Assembly: GCA_910587715.1 (NCBI GenBank)
Contig: CAJUMV010000054.1
Location: 1-23,959, forward strand
Length of the DNA stretch: 23,959 nt
Reading direction: 5' to 3'
Source of the DNA: an uncultured Lachnospiraceae bacterium
GTDB lineage: Bacteria > Bacillota > Clostridia > Lachnospirales > Lachnospiraceae
Part shown: positions 21,534-23,959 of the stretch, one piece after another
Layout of the letters: the number at the start of each line of letters is the position of its first letter
Position numbering within the stretch: the stretch's first letter is position 1
Program-made: the position numbers and the translations under genes
The notes under the pieces: model-generated
What the model saw: only the letters and a program-made list of their open reading frames with translations
What the model was told of the DNA's origin: nothing
The model's database searches: none

Positions 21534-23732
21534 ATGGCGATTGATTTAAGTGTTGAAAACTTTGGCTCGATGATTGACAATATCATAGCGGGAATCTGTT
21601 TCTTCGAGTATGAGGATGGGGAGCTGACGCCCATCTTCGTCAATGAAGGTTTTTTCCGTATGCTGGGCTACTCCCGGATACAGGGCATGAAGTATCTGGA
21701 GAAGGTGGAGCGGAGCATTATTCCGGATGACCTGCCGACCTACAGGCAGGCGCTCAGGGACGTGCTGAAGGATGACGGCGTGGTGGATACGGAGTTCCGT
21801 ACCGTGACGGGAAGCGGTGGTTTGCGCTGGCTGCACTGCAGGGGGAATCTGTACGCCAGAGAAGGGAAAAAGTATACTATTGTCACGGTAATCGAGGATG
21901 TGACCGAGAGAAAGAGCGTGGAGGAAGAGCTGCAGAGACAGGCGGAGCGTCTGCACATTCTGTCGGAAGCTGAGGGGGAGAAGATTATTGATTATAATGC
22001 CAAGACGGATGTTATGATCATCAGGTCCAACGACGAGTACGGCATGGCGCAGGATAAAATCCACAGCAGATATATGGAGCGGTTTAATTCCGCGACGATT
22101 TATAAGGAAGATGTGGCATATTACAAAGCGGTTCTGGAAGGACTGCTTAAGTCTCCCAAGCATGATACCATTGAATTTCGGATTAAACGTTTTGATAAGG
22201 ATTTCACATGGTATCAGGCAAATCTGACTTCCCTTCTGGGAGCGGAGGGGTATGTGACCCGTATCGTGGGTCGTATGATCAATATTAACGACAGAAAGCT
22301 CAAGGAGATGGAGCTTCTCCTTCGCGCGGAGAAGGATGCGCTGACGGGCATTTATAATCAGGGCGCGACCGAACAGCTGATTCGCAACGCGATTGGCGAT
22401 ACGGGGGATAATTCTTTGAGCGCGCTGATGATCATTGACCTGGATAACTTTAAGGAAGCAAATGATCTTCTGGGGCATGCCAATGGCGACGAACTTCTTG
22501 AAAAGACTGCTGAAATTTTAAAAGAAATGTTTAAGGGCGGCGATGTTATCGGCCGTATCGGCGGCGATGAGTTTATGGTCTATATGAGAAACCTGTCAAC
22601 CATTTCCGATGCGGACGAGATGGCGGGAAATATTGTAAAGTCGGTAAGGTATGACCTCGAATTTGAAGGACAGCCGATTCATGTGACCTGCAGCGTGGGT
22701 GTGGCGGTATATCCTTATCACGGTCAAACTTACGAAGAACTCTTCGAGAAGGCTGACAGGGCGGTATATACGGTAAAGGCAAACGGCAAGGACGGCTACC
22801 GCGTTTATCATGCTGCTACGACGACGGTTTATCACGCCAACAGAAAAGTCGGCTATGATATGACAAAGACGCTCGATTATGACAGGCATATCGAAGATCA
22901 GGTAATGCAGATTTTGTTTGAGGATAAGGTGCTGGAGTCTGCGTTACGCTCCTCCATAGAGCTAATGACGGCGAAGTACGGGTTCCACAGAGGTTATATC
23001 TGCGGAAACGATTCGCTGCCAATTTCCCGTTCGATACAGTTTACCGTGAAAAAATATGCGACGGGCAAGGAAGCGGATGAACACTACGAGCTGAAGCGGA
23101 TGGTGAATGAGATTCTCTATTCGTTCTTCCCGAGTGTGGCAATGATTCACGATTATGATTTGACGGCGGAGGAGATGCATGAGTATTTCCGTGCGGAGGG
23201 CATTAAGAGTATGCTTTACTATCCGCTGACTTCGCAGGGAGAATTTCAGGGCGCTATCGTGTTTGAAAACCACGAGGACGTGCAGATGGAGCTCTCAAAG
23301 AGCGAGATGGAGGAAATCCGTTCCCTGTTCCGTCTGATGGAAGCACATATTCTCCAGATTGGTCTGATGGACAGACTGCAGAATTTCGTGGCGCAGGTCG
23401 CTGTCTTTGACAATATGGACAGTTTTGTTTATGTGGTGAATCCGGATAACCACGAAATCAGTTTTATCAATAAAAAGGTGCTGGTGGAGTCGCCGGATGT
23501 GAAGATTGGCGATACCTGCTACAAGGCACTGCAGAACAGGGATACGCCGTGTGAGAACTGTATCCTGCGTAATCTGGACAAGAATGACCCGCACTGCAGA
23601 TGCACGGAAGAGATATTCAATTACTCCTTAAGAAGCTGGACGAGAAGCAGCGCAAGCTGGCTGGAGTGCAGAGAGGAGAACGGTCTGGCGCTCATAAACA
23701 GCTTTGATATATCGGAGTACTTCATGGGGTAA
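21534..23732 (+). CDS. Diguanylate cyclase with PAS, GAF and cysteine-rich PAS-like domains
   Basis: A 732-residue protein. Two PAS domains (about residues 10-125 and 145-275, the first closing with VIEDVTERKSVEEEL) precede a GGDEF domain (about 285-450) with an intact RIGGDEF motif (341-347) and DLDNFKEANDLLGHANGDE, so c-di-GMP synthesis is expected. The inhibitory RxxD site is replaced by K-G-G-D. Unusually the sensory part continues after the catalytic domain: a GAF-like region (about 470-640), then a PAS-like domain with CYKALQNRDTPCENCILRN and CRC, a cysteine cluster that may bind a metal or sense redox state. With the EAL protein upstream, it gives this locus both synthesis and breakdown of c-di-GMP. 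There are no obvious membrane helices. Confidence 0.9.
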   Translation: MAIDLSVENFGSMIDNIIAGICFFEYEDGELTPIFVNEGFFRMLGYSRIQGMKYLEKVERSIIPDDLPTYRQALRDVLKDDGVVDTEFRTVTGSGGLRWLHCRGNLYAREGKKYTIVTVIEDVTERKSVEEELQRQAERLHILSEAEGEKIIDYNAKTDVMIIRSNDEYGMAQDKIHSRYMERFNSATIYKEDVAYYKAVLEGLLKSPKHDTIEFRIKRFDKDFTWYQANLTSLLGAEGYVTRIVGRMININDRKLKEMELLLRAEKDALTGIYNQGATEQLIRNAIGDTGDNSLSALMIIDLDNFKEANDLLGHANGDELLEKTAEILKEMFKGGDVIGRIGGDEFMVYMRNLSTISDADEMAGNIVKSVRYDLEFEGQPIHVTCSVGVAVYPYHGQTYEELFEKADRAVYTVKANGKDGYRVYHAATTTVYHANRKVGYDMTKTLDYDRHIEDQVMQILFEDKVLESALRSSIELMTAKYGFHRGYICGNDSLPISRSIQFTVKKYATGKEADEHYELKRMVNEILYSFFPSVAMIHDYDLTAEEMHEYFRAEGIKSMLYYPLTSQGEFQGAIVFENHEDVQMELSKSEMEEIRSLFRLMEAHILQIGLMDRLQNFVAQVAVFDNMDSFVYVVNPDNHEISFINKKVLVESPDVKIGDTCYKALQNRDTPCENCILRNLDKNDPHCRCTEEIFNYSLRSWTRSSASWLECREENGLALINSFDISEYFMG

Positions 23733-23752
23733 CAGTCCAGCCGGAACTGTTA
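23730..23752 (+). terminator. Hairpin overlapping the cyclase stop codon
   Basis: TAACAGT and ACTGTTA form a perfect 7-bp stem around nine bases, starting on the TAA stop codon. The tail TGAAAAGG has no T run, so termination is uncertain. Confidence 0.3.
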
Positions 23753-23782
23753 TGAAAAGGTCAGAAAAAATTTACAAATATC

Positions 23783-23811
23783 TGGATTTTTTTCCGCTGA
23801 TATGAGACAAT
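23783..23811 (+). promoter_or_regulatory. Possible promoter and leader of the last gene
   Basis: TGGATT, a 17-base spacer and GACAAT form a moderate sigma-A-like promoter 72 bases before the last start codon. The following leader contains a 6-bp hairpin (ACAGGC with GCCTGT, 23828-23845). Both matches are weak. Confidence 0.3.
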
Positions 23812-23883
23812 GGAAATGGCGGTTATGACAGGCATTTCAGCCTGTTAGCAAATAATTATTACATAATCGAAAGGAGTTATCAC

Positions 23884-23959
23884 ATGATCTATTCAAAAGA
23901 AGTGGAAGAAATGTGTACAGTGGCACAGGGCGTTCATCATGGCTGTGCTCCTATCCCCG
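23884..23959 (+). CDS. Start of a probable Fe-S cluster scaffold-type protein (partial)
   Basis: AAAGGAGT precedes an ATG, and the first 25 residues run MIYSKEVEEMCTVAQGVHHG and CAPIP to the window end. The CTVA-x-G-x-x-HG-x-APIP pattern resembles the beginning of clostridial proteins labelled iron-sulfur cluster assembly scaffold (NifU-like), usually followed by a GGGtGRT protein. The match covers only the N-terminus and rests on memory of the family, so it is tentative. Confidence 0.5.
   Translation, partial: MIYSKEVEEMCTVAQGVHHGCAPIP

Noticed and set aside
21546..22478. Minus-strand open frame (310 codons) opposite the cyclase gene
   Set aside because: Antisense shadow of PAS and GGDEF coding sequence; His/Arg-rich composition without motifs.

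Overview
The window joins two kinds of DNA from a Gram-positive Firmicute, most likely a Lachnospiraceae-type gut Clostridium. This placement rests on protein character, AGGAGG ribosome binding sites, the archaeal-type asd and the many GGDEF/EAL proteins; there is no rRNA to confirm it.

Positions 1 to about 12,681 are the right-hand part of an integrated, probably mobilizable or conjugative element. In order it holds: the end of an unidentified gene and a small membrane protein; a convergent excisionase-like HTH gene; a roughly 480-base non-coding stretch with a perfect 23-bp inverted repeat (candidate oriT); a MobC-like protein overlapping a very short relaxase; small and DUF5688/DUF932 accessory genes; a YqaJ-type exonuclease followed by a Rad52-family annealing protein (a recombination pair like Red/Exo-Beta); an AT-rich cassette with one unrecognised protein and one DUF927-like P-loop ATPase; two tiny ORFs; and a large serine recombinase at the very end.

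The recombinase gene ends against a chromosomal ABC transporter ATPase gene that runs the other way. That host gene is cut inside its Walker A codons, so only its first about 46 residues remain here. A dyad that looks like a recombinase binding site lies at the junction. The recombinase reading frame crosses the junction and takes its last about 53 codons from antisense host sequence.

From about 12,682 to the end is chromosomal. A promoter divergent from the broken ABC gene drives argH, which overlaps asd by 4 nt. Then follow, all on the same strand with short gaps, a GGDEF(degenerate)-EAL phosphodiesterase, an AAA ATPase with a DUF234-like tail, a topoisomerase III, a left-handed beta-helix protein, a PAS-PAS-GGDEF-GAF-PAS cyclase, and the start of a probable Fe-S scaffold gene. 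No tRNA, rRNA or CRISPR array was seen.

The points most worth following are the integration inside a P-loop coding sequence with a chimeric recombinase tail, the unrecognised AT-rich two-gene cassette, the candidate oriT beside a minimal relaxase, and the shared Ala-Ala C-termini of four consecutive element proteins.
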